Shown: positions 47,276 through 56,763, counted from the stretch's first letter. The stretch: 64,000 bases of DNA from Kaistia granuli DSM 23481 (GCF_000380505.1 NZ_AQYH01000007.1:62001-126000), one strand, 5' to 3'. Notes: a model not told the origin generated them from the sequence alone. Program-made: numbers and translations.

Positions 47276-47941
47276 TCAGCGATCTTCGCCGGACTTCAGC
47301 TCTGCCTGGTCGACCTTGGCGCGCGGCGGCTTGCCGGCGAGAAGCTCGGAGGCCTGCTGGACCCACTCTTCACGAACAACCCGGCCACGCAGGGCGAGTT
47401 CTTCATCATACTTGGCGATGTCGGCATCGGTCCAGGCGGCAATCTGCTCCCAGGAGGTGATGCCGGCGGCGCGCAGCTTCTTCTCGATGGTCGGGCCGAT
47501 GCCCGAGATCAGCGAGAGGTTGGAGCTGTCGAGCCCGCCGCTGACGAGGGCAGCCGGTGCTGCGTCGGTCGCGGGTGCCGCAACCTTGGCCTTGGCCTTG
47601 GCCGGCTTCTTGCCGGATGCCTTGGCGCCATTGGTCAGGATCTCGGTGATCCGGACGATGGTCAGGTGCTGGCGATGGCCGCGGCTGCGCTTGGAATTCT
47701 GACGGCGACGCTTCTTGAAGACCAGGATCTTGCGCGTGCGCATCTGATCGATGATCTCGGCCGAAACCGAAGCGCCTTCGACGAAGGGGGCACCGATGGT
47801 GACGCCGGCTTCGCCGCCGACGAGGAGGATCTCGCCGAAGGTAACCATATCGCCGGGCGCTCCTTCGAGCAGCTCGACTTCCAGTTCGTCATTGGCGGCA
47901 ACCGAGTACTGCTTGCCACCCGTCTTGATGACTGCGAACAT
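47276..47941 (-). CDS. rplU: 50S ribosomal protein L21 with long C-terminal extension
   Basis: 221 residues, about twice the usual 103. Residues 1-103 are normal L21: MFAVIKTGGKQYSVAANDELEVE, then KILVFKKRRRQNSKRSRGHRQHLT. A lysine/alanine-rich linker (about 104-133) leads to a C-terminal domain (about 138-205) with SNLSLISGIGPTIEKKLRAAG, a helix-hairpin-helix-like segment seen also in NuoE-type extensions, and ADIAKYDEELALRGRVVREEW. Such extended L21 forms occur in Hyphomicrobiales. The role of the tail is unknown. It starts the rplU-rpmA operon. Confidence 0.95.
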   Translation of the reverse strand: MFAVIKTGGKQYSVAANDELEVELLEGAPGDMVTFGEILLVGGEAGVTIGAPFVEGASVSAEIIDQMRTRKILVFKKRRRQNSKRSRGHRQHLTIVRITEILTNGAKASGKKPAKAKAKVAAPATDAAPAALVSGGLDSSNLSLISGIGPTIEKKLRAAGITSWEQIAAWTDADIAKYDEELALRGRVVREEWVQQASELLAGKPPRAKVDQAELKSGEDR

Positions 47942-48387
47942 TGTTCTATCCAGTTGTTCAGCGTGACCTCGAAGGGCCCGCTTCTTCAGTCAGGGTTCAT
48001 GAAATGGAAATGGCGCAGCCAGAAGCCACGCCGCCATTCCGGGCGCACTTATAGGGATGGAGCCCCACCTGTCAAGCGAAACAGGGCGTCCGAAACGCCG
48101 AAAATCAAGCGCAGCGCGGGCGTGAGGCGAGGTCGTCGGCCATGGATTCTGTCGCCCGGCGAGCGGGCGAGCTGAGCACTTTCTTCTGCGGGCCGCTTCT
48201 TCGGGAACCTCCGATGTCGGCCGTCGGCCGGCCGGTTCGGCATTGCTGCGTCATGACGGGCTGTGCGCGTGGGCGGATGCCCGCCTTGCACGGCTGGATG
48301 TCCACAAGCCGTGGGAAAGGCAGCGAAGGGACTTGTCATCGCCTGCCGACCCATGTATCAGGCCAATCGCGCTGACAGCGCCACCGC

Positions 48388-48477
48388 GGAGAGGTGGCAG
48401 AGTGGTCGATTGCACCGCACTCGAAATGCGGCATACTCGCAAGGGTATCGGGAGTTCGAATCTCCCCCTCTCCGCCA
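48388..48477 (+). tRNA. tRNA-Ser (anticodon CGA)
   Basis: Acceptor stem GGAGAGG (48388-48394) pairs with CCTCTCC (48467-48473), discriminator G, then encoded CCA. The anticodon stem CCGCA/TGCGG encloses CTCGAAA with anticodon CGA. A long variable arm (class II, typical of Ser) and the TTCGAAT T-loop are present. The 3' end is directly followed by AT-rich DNA and the island genes, marking a probable integration site. Confidence 0.93.
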
Positions 48478-48713
48478 TTTAACTCTTTCATCTATCTGAT
48501 TTATTTAATCTTTTCGCATCAACTGGCGTACCGGCCCATCATCAAGCCCATCAGTCAGCCGGCGTGGATCGTTGATCGTGTGCCCTATTGCCAAATGTAA
48601 TTGCGTGAGGCACATAGGGTTTGCCTGATCTTGCTTGATCAGAGTGCATCTTAGCTGCGCAGGACGTGCGGCGGGTGATTTCTTCCCACCATTGGTTGGA
48701 TGGATCCCTGCGT

Positions 48714-49112
48714 ATGTCCACGTCACCACAATTTAGTCTCCCCTTTGGGGATGGCCAAGATCATTCCCCGGAAACGACGATTAATCCCGTTTCTGTGAGA
48801 GGGCGCTCGCCAACGTCTGTTGGTCCGCCCACACCGAAAGCAATTAGTCCGAAATCAAAGCCATCAGCCTCTCAGGATGTACTAGCTGTTTCGGCGTCGG
48901 CCGCAACGCAACCCCATCCAAAGGCTGTGACTTACGTCTCCGTTCGGCAACTCGCATCGCGGCTTTCCGTGAGCGTGCCGACGATTTGGCGCTGGGCGGC
49001 CACTATGCCCGATTTTCCAAAGCCGATTAGCCTATCGCCCGGGACGACACGTTGGGATCTGCATGAGATCCTCGCCTTCGAGGCCGCCCGTCGCGAGTCT
49101 TCGCGATGCTGA
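48714..49112 (+). CDS. AlpA-like helix-turn-helix protein
   Basis: 132 residues from the ATG at 48714. The first 70 residues are low complexity and proline/serine-rich. The last 60 form an AlpA/excisionase-type HTH: VTYVSVRQLASRLSVSVPTIWRW, then PDFPKPISLSPGTTRWDLHEILAFEAAR. AlpA proteins bind DNA at phage-like integrases as activators or directionality factors. It overlaps the next gene by 7 bp and lies upstream of the integrase, so it is a good candidate for excision control of the island. Confidence 0.75.
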   Translation: MSTSPQFSLPFGDGQDHSPETTINPVSVRGRSPTSVGPPTPKAISPKSKPSASQDVLAVSASAATQPHPKAVTYVSVRQLASRLSVSVPTIWRWAATMPDFPKPISLSPGTTRWDLHEILAFEAARRESSRC

Positions 49113-49555
49113 GCCGACCGGAACGCAAGCCTTCGCGTATCAATCACTCGCCCAAGAAGGCCCGGCAGAATTGGGTGTACGAGTTCGCCGAGGTCGTTGA
49201 TCTCTATCAGGTCCACCCGAATACGGTCCGCAACTGGATCAAGCAGGGGCTGCCTCATATCCGAAACGGCAAGAAGCGTCTGTTTCGTGGCGAGGACCTC
49301 AATACGTTCCACAGCAGGGGACGCGAGCGCCGGAAGTTCTCCTGCCGGCCGGGCGAGCTCTTCTGCGTCCGCTGCAAACAGCGTCATTCGCTCGTAGGGC
49401 GTCGCGTTTCGTTTCACTGGACGAGCCCGGTCGCTGGTCTTCTCGATTGGGAATGCCCTGACTGTCGTAGGCGCAATGTGACCCACATGACGCACGCCGG
49501 CTATGACCGCCTGACCAAGGCGGGCGTCAATCTCAGCAGCGACATCGACGATTAG
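49106..49555 (+). CDS. HTH / zinc-ribbon protein
   Basis: 149 residues. The N-terminal HTH is VYEFAEVVDLYQVHPNTVRNWIKQGLPHIRNGKKRLFRGEDLNTFH, which is a MerR/excisionase-like wing. Near the middle and C-terminus lie FCVRCKQRH and ECPDCRRRN, two CxxC pairs that suggest a zinc ribbon. No enzyme motif. Position between the AlpA-like gene and the integrase, with start overlapping the former by 7 bp, suggests a joint role in recombination. Function unknown. Confidence 0.7.
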   Translation: MLSRPERKPSRINHSPKKARQNWVYEFAEVVDLYQVHPNTVRNWIKQGLPHIRNGKKRLFRGEDLNTFHSRGRERRKFSCRPGELFCVRCKQRHSLVGRRVSFHWTSPVAGLLDWECPDCRRRNVTHMTHAGYDRLTKAGVNLSSDIDD

Positions 49556-49614
49556 GGCTCATCTCTCGTCCCTGCTCAACTTGTGATGAACAACCCCTAA
49601 ATTGGTTCACTGGC

Positions 49615-50733
49615 ATGACTGTTGAAAACGACATCCTGCGCTTTCACTACCGTCGCTACATGGAGCACGCCAAAGGCTATTCCCCGAAAACGATCGACAG
49701 CCATCTGCGGGCCATCGTCAGTTTCGATCAGTTCCAGCGTGGTCGCGACTTCGGAACGATCACCACGGATCAGATCATCTCCTTTCGGAAACACCTTCTT
49801 GAAAAGTCGTCCGAGGTGACGGGAAGGGTGCTTTCCGCGTCCACCATCGTCCACACCCTGGGTGCGCTGAAGGACTTCTTTCACTGGTTGGCCGAAACGG
49901 GGTTCCCGAAGTTTGACCGGAGCGCGATCGACTACTTCACGCCACCGAAGCGCACCGAGCTTAACGCTCGCACTCGGCCGCGCCGTCCTATCGCCACCCC
50001 TCAGGATGTCGCCAGGATGATTGAGGCAACGCCGCGCGACACTCTGGAAGGACTCCGCGATGCCGCCGTGATCTCGATTGTCTTCCTGACCGGGATTCGG
50101 GTTGGTGCGCTCATCTCTCTCAAGATCAAGCATGTTCGTCCCGACGCACGCCAGATCGATCAGGATTCCGACGAGGTCCAGACCAAGTTCGGCAAGAACC
50201 AGGTGACGACGTGGTTCTCGGTCGGCGAGCCGTACGAGACCATCCTTCTCGAGTGGCTGGAGGTTCGCAAAGCGGCCGGCGCGACGGACGAGGATCCGCT
50301 CTTTCCTAGGAAGCACTCGGCGTTCGGGAGCCATTCCGAGGAACAGGATACGGAGCTGCCCTGGGTCTCGTCACGGCCGATCAACGAGATCTTCAAGAAG
50401 GCCTGTCGCGAAGCCGGGCTTCCCTACTTCAATCCGCACTCCATCCGGAACACACTGACCCGCATGGCGCGCACCGTGTGTCGGACGGATGAGGAGAAGA
50501 AGGCCTGGAGCCAGAACCTCGGCCACAAGCACATGCGGACGACCGACGAAAGCTATGGCCACGTCGACACCGATCGCCAGCATGAATTGCTGGTGGCACT
50601 GCGCTCGCGGAGTGGCAAGCGTCAGAAGGACGAGGCGCTGGTGGAGGCCATTCTGGCCGCTTCCGACGCCGTGAAAGACGCGATCGATGTCATCCTGCGC
50701 ACGCAGATGCCGTTCCTCGGTACTGCTTCCTAA
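49615..50733 (+). CDS. island tyrosine recombinase (integrase)
   Basis: 372 residues. N-terminal arm-type SAM-like domain (ENDILRFHYRRYMEHAKGYSPKTIDSHL), then the catalytic part: Arg in FLTGIRVGALISL, Lys candidate region, HxxR in NPHSIRNTLTRMA and the GHKHMRTTDESYGHV motif with the final Tyr. It differs from XerC. It is placed next to tRNA-Ser and two HTH genes, typical of a self-inserting island. The gene ends with a strong hairpin at 50784-50819. No strong ribosome site is visible before the ATG. Confidence 0.88.
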   Translation: MTVENDILRFHYRRYMEHAKGYSPKTIDSHLRAIVSFDQFQRGRDFGTITTDQIISFRKHLLEKSSEVTGRVLSASTIVHTLGALKDFFHWLAETGFPKFDRSAIDYFTPPKRTELNARTRPRRPIATPQDVARMIEATPRDTLEGLRDAAVISIVFLTGIRVGALISLKIKHVRPDARQIDQDSDEVQTKFGKNQVTTWFSVGEPYETILLEWLEVRKAAGATDEDPLFPRKHSAFGSHSEEQDTELPWVSSRPINEIFKKACREAGLPYFNPHSIRNTLTRMARTVCRTDEEKKAWSQNLGHKHMRTTDESYGHVDTDRQHELLVALRSRSGKRQKDEALVEAILAASDAVKDAIDVILRTQMPFLGTAS

Positions 50734-50783
50734 GCGGCCTCGTCGCGAATTCTTCTATAGGCTTCGGGCCCAAGAAGACGACT

Positions 50784-50823
50784 AACCACCAGCGCCCGCA
50801 CTCGCAGGCGCTGGTGGTTGCTT
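50784..50823 (+). terminator. terminator after the integrase
   Basis: A perfect 13-bp stem AACCACCAGCGCC (50784-50796) with GGCGCTGGTGGTT (50807-50819), 10-nt loop, then GCTTT. It closes the integrase unit. Confidence 0.7.
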
Positions 50824-51060
50824 TGAGGCACCGGGTCCGTGGAACTTGCATGCCATGGCGGGGACCAAATTACCTCGCCTGCCGGCGACCCAATCAGGGC
50901 CTCTGTAGCTCATCTAGGATGATGGCCGCGTTCTCCTGTCATGAGCGGGCTGCTCCGAGGTGGCGCGTAACTGTGGCTCGACACACCCGCAGTTCGGGGG
51001 CAACGAAGAGCGAGCTACGCCTCCTCATGCCAAGGGGCTTCCCTGACGATTCGGGCGACC
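50824..51060. other. gap after the integrase, no gene recognised
   Basis: No convincing reading frame. On the minus strand near 51015-51090 a short run (KLGIGVSTVARIV) looks like the C-terminal HTH of a serine resolvase. It is too short to call a gene and may be a chance or decayed fragment. Confidence 0.35.
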
Positions 51061-51440
51061 GTGCTGACGCCGATGCCGAGTTTCGGCGCGGCCGCGGTGG
51101 AGGTGGCCCAGTACGTGCTGGCGGCGACGCAAGGCGCGGTCCTGCCATTGGTCCCGTACCTCGATACCCTGCGCTGGGAGTTCATCGTCGTTGCTCTCGG
51201 AGGGATCGCGGACGATCTACGCTCCGCTCGACGACTTGCGGCGAGGGCGGCGATGATCGGCGGGCTGTTCACCGGGATCGCCACCAGCCCATGGATTCGA
51301 GCGGCGCTGCGCTACGGAGCCGTCGCTCTGGCTGTGTTCCTGCTTTTGCTTCGGCGCTCCGGGGAGCGAGCAGGACGCCTCTCCGAACGCCTTGAAATCA
51401 CGGGCAATGCCAATGACGTCCAACGCCGGATGCTGGAAAC
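51061..51440 (+). pseudogene. decayed phage lysis-type membrane protein fragment
   Basis: The frame from 51061 has YLDTLRWEFIVVALGGIADD, then a hydrophobic segment ALRYGAVALAVFLLLLRRSG and RAGRLSERLEITGNANDVQRRMLE. This pattern resembles small membrane proteins found next to endolysins in rhizobial prophages (holin or Rz-like). After about 51430 the frame continues as unlike sequence into the region opposite the next gene, so the C-terminus seems broken. No partner lysis genes remain. Confidence is limited. Confidence 0.35.
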
Positions 51441-51633
51441 GGCGGCTCGCCGTCCTTGCTTTCCGCCACTCTCGGCAGGATCAGGCAGAACGTGTTCCCC
51501 CGCGGATTGGCGCAAGGTTTCCCTGCCCAACGACTGTCGTGCCATGGAACACGGACAGAAACGTGCATGGTGGGCAAGCGTCTTGCTCCGGCGAACATTG
51601 GCATTCCTTCCTGCAGGGCAGTCGCGCGCTGCC
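51441..51633. other. gap before the ATPase-helicase gene
   Basis: Unlike the core sequence around it and without a clear gene. It contains the 3' side of the broken phage-type frame. No hairpin with T-tract for the minus-strand gene was seen. Confidence 0.3.
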
Positions 51634-54600
51634 TCAAGTATCAAAAAACCGCCTGCAGAAGTAATAGGCGAGACGATCTTTAAAGTTTATAATGTTGTCT
51701 TCAACGGTCATGATCTCACAGTGAGCGGTGCCGCCGTTCGTCGGTCCTCTGAGGCCCCGGCCAACCATCTGCATGTAGAGTACGGGGCTGAAGACAGGTC
51801 TTGAGATTAGGACCATGTCGGCCTTGGGAGCATCAAAGCCAGTCGTCAGCACACTGTGATTGCAGATTACCCGTAGATCGCCGGCACGGAACCGTCTTGT
51901 GAAATGCTGCCTCGCAAGTCGGTCCGTCTGTCCGCTGACCGCGGCGGCAGGACAACCCGCAAGATGCAGCCTCGCTGCAAGGTACTGCGCGTGGGCGACG
52001 GAGTTGGCGAAGAGGAGGATGGACTCTGCCCTGCTGTTTGCGATGGCTCCAATGATCAGATCGTTCCGGTCGGTGTCTTCGCCCATTCGATCCACGACGC
52101 TGTCAGGCAGCTCCCCAAACGTGTCGACGTGCTGTTGTTCGCGTTCTGTCAGGGTGATCGGCCTGTCGTAGCGAAGGGGGCGATAGCTTCGGTCCGCGAG
52201 CACGCCCATCTCGGAGAGCTTGTCGTGAAGGCCGGCTTGGTCGGCGGGGAACCAGCGACGGTCAAAGCGCGCCGCAAGCCGCTCGGACTCGTCCTCATTG
52301 TACCCGCGCCATGGCGTTGCGCTGAGGCCGAGAACGGGCGCTTCACGCTCCCGCGCACGCTCGCTGCCGACCTGAACATCGAGCCATCGCAACAGGTCGG
52401 TGTAGCTCGAGGTTATCGCGTGATGGCACTCATCGATGACGATGATCCCCGTTTGAGCGACCCACGCGAGTTCCGGACGACCGCTTCTGCTGCTCAAGGT
52501 TTGGATGCTTGCGATCACTACGGTTGGCTCGTCACCCTCCGGCGGTGACGGGTTTCGCTGCCCCCCCCACAGCCGCACGATACGAAGATCTTCGCCGGGC
52601 TCTCCCACATTGACCCAGAGCTGGCGAAAGCACTGGACCGCCTGCTCGCACAGTTCATCGGTCTGGGCTATCCAGAGTGCGGTACGGCGTCCATCTCCCT
52701 TCAAGACGAGCCGCACGACAGCCTCAGCAGCGACACGCGTTTTGCCGCCGCCTGTAGGCAGGCTGACCACAGCCCGGCGGCGGCCAGTGCCTGTGTCGAG
52801 AAGCGAGCCTATGCTCGTCAGGATATCTTCCTGGTAATCGTGAAGCGGTGGCAGGTGGATCGGCCCGCTTACAGAGATTTCTGCATCTCTGCGGCCGCCG
52901 ACCGAAGAAGCAAACTCGATCGGGAAGCCAAGCTGTTGCACAAACAGGCGCGATTGCTCTCCACCCCATCGATTGGGAGGCGCAAGTCCTTGAAGCTCGA
53001 GTGCGTTCCTGAGCCTGCTGAGGAGCGTCGGTCCGTGAACCGCCAGTGCCAGTCTGGCAAGGCTCTCCGGATCGACATCGTTCCCAACTGCTTGACGGGT
53101 AGCAGGAGTGAGGGTCCCGAGGAGGTTCTCGAGATCACCACCGATCGCCTTCAGCAACCTGAGCTCAAGCGATTTCTCTTCTCGAACTGCCTTGCGTGCC
53201 TCGTCTGACCGCCGATCCATGATCCGGGAAAGGATTTCTTCCAGATCTGCCCCGTCCTGAATGATCCCGTGGCGCGCAAGACAACGAAGTAGCAGTTCGA
53301 TGCTCTCCTTTCGGCCACGAATGCCGAACTGCTCACTATCAATGAGAAATGCGCCGTCTGCGTCCATCCCGACCGTCACTGCTCGACTGAAGGGTCCGAC
53401 GCTTTCTTCAAGGCCGCTGACCCAGACGGCCAGTACTGTTCTGAGGACATCAGCGCCTTCCGGTACTGCCGCCAACTCCGGGAAAAGGTCGAGAAGGTAG
53501 GACGGCGCTGACAGACGCTTCGCGAATGACATCGAGGGCCCAGTGCCAAGCTCGATTGCGCCGGCTGCTACCCACGCCGAAGCAACATCCTCGGACAACA
53601 AAACAATCCTGCCATCATCGAGATCGTGCCCTACGCTCGGATCGGACGTCACATAGATGTCCGACAATGGGAGCGCGCCGTCGGCGCTGGGCAAGTTTGC
53701 GGGAATGGCTCCTTCAGCATGCGCCATCTCCCAAACTGGCCGAAGTGCCTTGAAGCCGCTTTTTCGCTCCGCGAGTGATTTGAATACCTCTTCCCAGAAA
53801 CGCGCGGCGGCTTCTCGCGTGAGTTTGGCCCTGCTCCACGCAAAGCGTGATCCTAAGTCCGTCTCAGCGTCTCTCGCTCGGAGAAAACCGTCTACAGCTT
53901 TGAAACCGGGGGCTTCAACTCCATCCAAGATTTCAGCAAGTTCGGGGGGGATGCACTTCAACGGCACTACGAGGTTGCCGACACGTATCCGTCCATGCTC
54001 CGTCAGCCAGAAATAAGCCGGATGCGGTGCTGTCACCTTTGGGTATGAGTCCGGACGTGTCGGGTGGACGATTGTTACCTTGAACGCACCTTCGGCAGCT
54101 TGCGGGATTGCACTCAAGAGCATCTGGCTCAAATGTGCAGAACTTGCCGAAGGCAGCACGGGGAGAAGCCGCCAGCCGGGTGGCATTCGGATCGAATAGC
54201 TGGAAGTCTTGGGCAAGTATCGCGGCGTGCTGCCAGAGTGCTTCCTGCAGACTTCGTCGAAGGCAGGGCTCAACAACCGGAAGTAGTCCGTGAGATTCGG
54301 ATCGCCTCGATCCACGGACTCCTCGGCACTAGGGAATTCCGTCAGCCATTCATTTGGAGCCGAGGCTTCGATCTCCTGCCGGAACTGCGGATCCATGACA
54401 TGGTCATCGGGAAAACCCGCGGGGTTCACCCATACAACCAGTAGGTTCCTGCTTGTCCACTTTCCCGAAACCGCGCGAAATTTGAGCCGCTCCACATCAA
54501 GGTCATCGATGTAGTCTTGCCTCGCCTCCTGCTGTGCAGAGGCGATGTTGTGCCAGAAGTTCTCCCAGTCTTCCGCCCGATCGGATTCCTCCGCTGTCGT

Positions 54601-56340
54601 TAGGGATGTTTCCAGGATGTCGGACCACGCCGCTGCCGCCAGTTCGGTGACGTGCAACTGATTTATCAGGATGTCTCGGCTCTGCTTGTCCGAAGCAATT
54701 TCTTCAGCGACTGCTAGGAAGCCTGCGGGCGGAGCCGACCCGGATACGATCACTGCCTCGGAAGGGGTGGCCAAGTGCCCGTCCGCAGTTGGGATCAGGC
54801 GTGCCTCAGGAACGCTGAACAACCCGTGTTTGTAGTTTTCCTGCAGGAGGCGACCAACGAACGCCAAGGCATTTCTCGCCAGAGCGAGATCGGTATTCGC
54901 GATGCAGTTTAGCCATTCATCGGCGGGCGGCTTCGCGAGGACCTGCATGTCCCGGCGCCGCGCTTCCTCGATGAGCGCCTTCAAACGCGAGCCCCTTGCC
55001 TCGGAGGAGTAGCAGTCCGGATGCAGATAGCGTTCTCTCGCATCCGCGCCTGCTAGGTCGGCCCACGATCTGCAGATTTCCGTGTTCTCAACAAAATGCC
55101 GAACAAGCTTGCTTGGTTTGCGCGGGATACCGTTCACGTCAGGCAACACCTCAGACGAAACGATTTTGTCCCAAAGAGACCGAACAAGGGGTACGGCGAT
55201 TTCGTCCTGTCGTTCCGGTTGACGCGGGAACGCACTTACTGCGGCCCCGCAGTCCTCGGCTGTCGACAGCGCAGTGAGAGAGCCGCTAATCAGATCAGCC
55301 GCTGCCAGCATTATCGCTTCGTTCCATGGTCCCCTGATCAGGTTGGTCCTGTCACTGTTGAGCTTCCAAGGAGCATTGAGAATGCCCGAAGTGCGGCTCT
55401 GCGTTTCGGTCGGGAAGAACGCCCAGAAGCGACCAGCCTGTTCACGACCACCGACCGGCACGGCCCAAGACAGTGGCACCTGCTCCCTCGCCTGGATGTG
55501 AGTTGCGTCGGAGCGCGCGGCCTGGCTTTCGACCTTTGCCGAAGCCTCGAAGACCTTCCATCGGGCCTCGTTGGTTCCGTCACCCACAACGGCAAATCCG
55601 TCTTCAAACCGCTTGGTCAAGAGACGGGGTGCAGCCCCTTCAACTTCAAGCTCGAGGGAGATAGCCGAGGGCAAGAACAACAGGAACTCTGCCGGAAAAT
55701 CGGCAATTTCCTGGCTCAGTCGATCGAATGCGGCGTCATCCGATATCTCCGCCGAGACGACCGTGGTCGCCCAGCTCCACCTGCTTGTACTGAAGAGTGG
55801 ACTGCTTTCGGCAGCAGGGTCCAGTACCTCAGCAAGTCGCATGCCAGGGGCGGGTGCGTTCTTGGCAAGACCAAGATGTCCACGAATGCGATCACGGCAC
55901 GCTTCGGGGTCGAAGCGCAGTCCTACTGATCTGGATGTCAGGTCAACGCGACCGCCCAGTTTAAGCAGCGACTTGAACCCGATCCCAAATCGCCCAATTT
56001 GATTGCCGCGCTTGGGGGAGCTGCGCGCATTAAGGAGCGCTACGATTCCCGGTTCATCCAAGGCGGCGCCGGTGTTAGCTGCCTCCAACCGATTGGGGGA
56101 AAGGCGGACATGGATCCGGCCTTCGGGCTCCGCGGCCTCAAGGATCGCGTCGGCAGCGTTCTGCACCAGTTCGAACAACTGACGATAGGCGTATCCACCC
56201 GACAGGACCTCGTTCTCGGTCTCGAAATGCTCGGCCGCGTCCCGGGGTTGTGCCTCGTAGGCCTTAAGGCGCTTCTGGCATTCGTCGTGAACGAACTCTG
56301 CTAGCTGCTTTAGATCGGAGTCTTGGCTGCGAATATCCAT
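51634..56340 (-). CDS. sacsin/GHKL-type ATPase fused to SF2 helicase, candidate defence protein
   Basis: 1568 residues from the ATG at 56340, chosen because GAGG lies 5 bp upstream; the frame is open to 56388. Residues 55-125 are a GHKL (Hsp90/sacsin) ATPase: FELVQNAADAILEA (Asn61), ANTGAALDEPG, GNQIGRFGIGFKS. The middle (about 250-1150) is unrecognised. Residues about 1190-1568 are an SF2 helicase: SLPTGGGKTRVAAEA near 1198, DECHH near 1303, LSATPWRG near 1347, and QMVGRGLRG near 1527. Such fusions occur in anti-phage islands; the function here is inference. It stands alone on its strand, opposite the MerR/VIT-VWA unit. Confidence 0.8.
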   Translation of the reverse strand: MDIRSQDSDLKQLAEFVHDECQKRLKAYEAQPRDAAEHFETENEVLSGGYAYRQLFELVQNAADAILEAAEPEGRIHVRLSPNRLEAANTGAALDEPGIVALLNARSSPKRGNQIGRFGIGFKSLLKLGGRVDLTSRSVGLRFDPEACRDRIRGHLGLAKNAPAPGMRLAEVLDPAAESSPLFSTSRWSWATTVVSAEISDDAAFDRLSQEIADFPAEFLLFLPSAISLELEVEGAAPRLLTKRFEDGFAVVGDGTNEARWKVFEASAKVESQAARSDATHIQAREQVPLSWAVPVGGREQAGRFWAFFPTETQSRTSGILNAPWKLNSDRTNLIRGPWNEAIMLAAADLISGSLTALSTAEDCGAAVSAFPRQPERQDEIAVPLVRSLWDKIVSSEVLPDVNGIPRKPSKLVRHFVENTEICRSWADLAGADARERYLHPDCYSSEARGSRLKALIEEARRRDMQVLAKPPADEWLNCIANTDLALARNALAFVGRLLQENYKHGLFSVPEARLIPTADGHLATPSEAVIVSGSAPPAGFLAVAEEIASDKQSRDILINQLHVTELAAAAWSDILETSLTTAEESDRAEDWENFWHNIASAQQEARQDYIDDLDVERLKFRAVSGKWTSRNLLVVWVNPAGFPDDHVMDPQFRQEIEASAPNEWLTEFPSAEESVDRGDPNLTDYFRLLSPAFDEVCRKHSGSTPRYLPKTSSYSIRMPPGWRLLPVLPSASSAHLSQMLLSAIPQAAEGAFKVTIVHPTRPDSYPKVTAPHPAYFWLTEHGRIRVGNLVVPLKCIPPELAEILDGVEAPGFKAVDGFLRARDAETDLGSRFAWSRAKLTREAAARFWEEVFKSLAERKSGFKALRPVWEMAHAEGAIPANLPSADGALPLSDIYVTSDPSVGHDLDDGRIVLLSEDVASAWVAAGAIELGTGPSMSFAKRLSAPSYLLDLFPELAAVPEGADVLRTVLAVWVSGLEESVGPFSRAVTVGMDADGAFLIDSEQFGIRGRKESIELLLRCLARHGIIQDGADLEEILSRIMDRRSDEARKAVREEKSLELRLLKAIGGDLENLLGTLTPATRQAVGNDVDPESLARLALAVHGPTLLSRLRNALELQGLAPPNRWGGEQSRLFVQQLGFPIEFASSVGGRRDAEISVSGPIHLPPLHDYQEDILTSIGSLLDTGTGRRRAVVSLPTGGGKTRVAAEAVVRLVLKGDGRRTALWIAQTDELCEQAVQCFRQLWVNVGEPGEDLRIVRLWGGQRNPSPPEGDEPTVVIASIQTLSSRSGRPELAWVAQTGIIVIDECHHAITSSYTDLLRWLDVQVGSERAREREAPVLGLSATPWRGYNEDESERLAARFDRRWFPADQAGLHDKLSEMGVLADRSYRPLRYDRPITLTEREQQHVDTFGELPDSVVDRMGEDTDRNDLIIGAIANSRAESILLFANSVAHAQYLAARLHLAGCPAAAVSGQTDRLARQHFTRRFRAGDLRVICNHSVLTTGFDAPKADMVLISRPVFSPVLYMQMVGRGLRGPTNGGTAHCEIMTVEDNIINFKDRLAYYFCRRFFDT

Positions 56341-56763
56341 GCACGCCTCAAAATCCCTAAGGGAAACATCTGCGTAGGCTGTTCCCACCCGCCCTCACCA
56401 CGTTTGCGAGACTAGCCGCGAGAGATGGAGGGCGACAACAACTTACGAGAGCATCGGTGTCGCTTTTGGTCTGCCCCCTGAAAGTTCTCTCATCGCATTG
56501 GTCAAGCTGGTTGATCGGGCTTTGCGCACACGCCGGGTTCATGGTTCTCTCCGCGGTCGGTCTCGGTGGATCGCCGCGTGTTGGCGTCAGATTGTCGGAT
56601 CAACCGAAGCGATCCTCGTGGTTGCCGAAAGCACCGCATTTCCAGGGACGGCTTGATCCGCGCCAAGCGACGCGATCCACCAGAAGCCAGGATTAAACAC
56701 CTCGCCACTTAGGTTCGTACCGAGGTGTTGTTCCGTGAAACAGCGTCGGCTGCGGGGGCAAGG
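56341..56763. other. intergenic region between divergent defence genes
   Basis: About 420 bp separate the ATPase-helicase start and the first MerR operator. Frames cross it but none starts well or shows homology. It should contain the promoter of the minus-strand gene. A short stretch near 56472-56490 resembles the end of the IS3-type element at 59934, but the match is weak. Confidence 0.35.

Noticed and set aside
51015-51284. minus-strand resolvase-like HTH tail
   Set aside because: Only about 13 residues look similar (KLGIGVSTVARIV) and the rest is unlike a resolvase.
56472-56490. possible IS3-like end similar to the one at 59934
   Set aside because: Only about a dozen bases match and the following sequence is unrelated, so chance is likely.
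56457-56696. 79-codon frame upstream of the MerR gene
   Set aside because: No start signal or homology; better explained as intergenic DNA with promoters.
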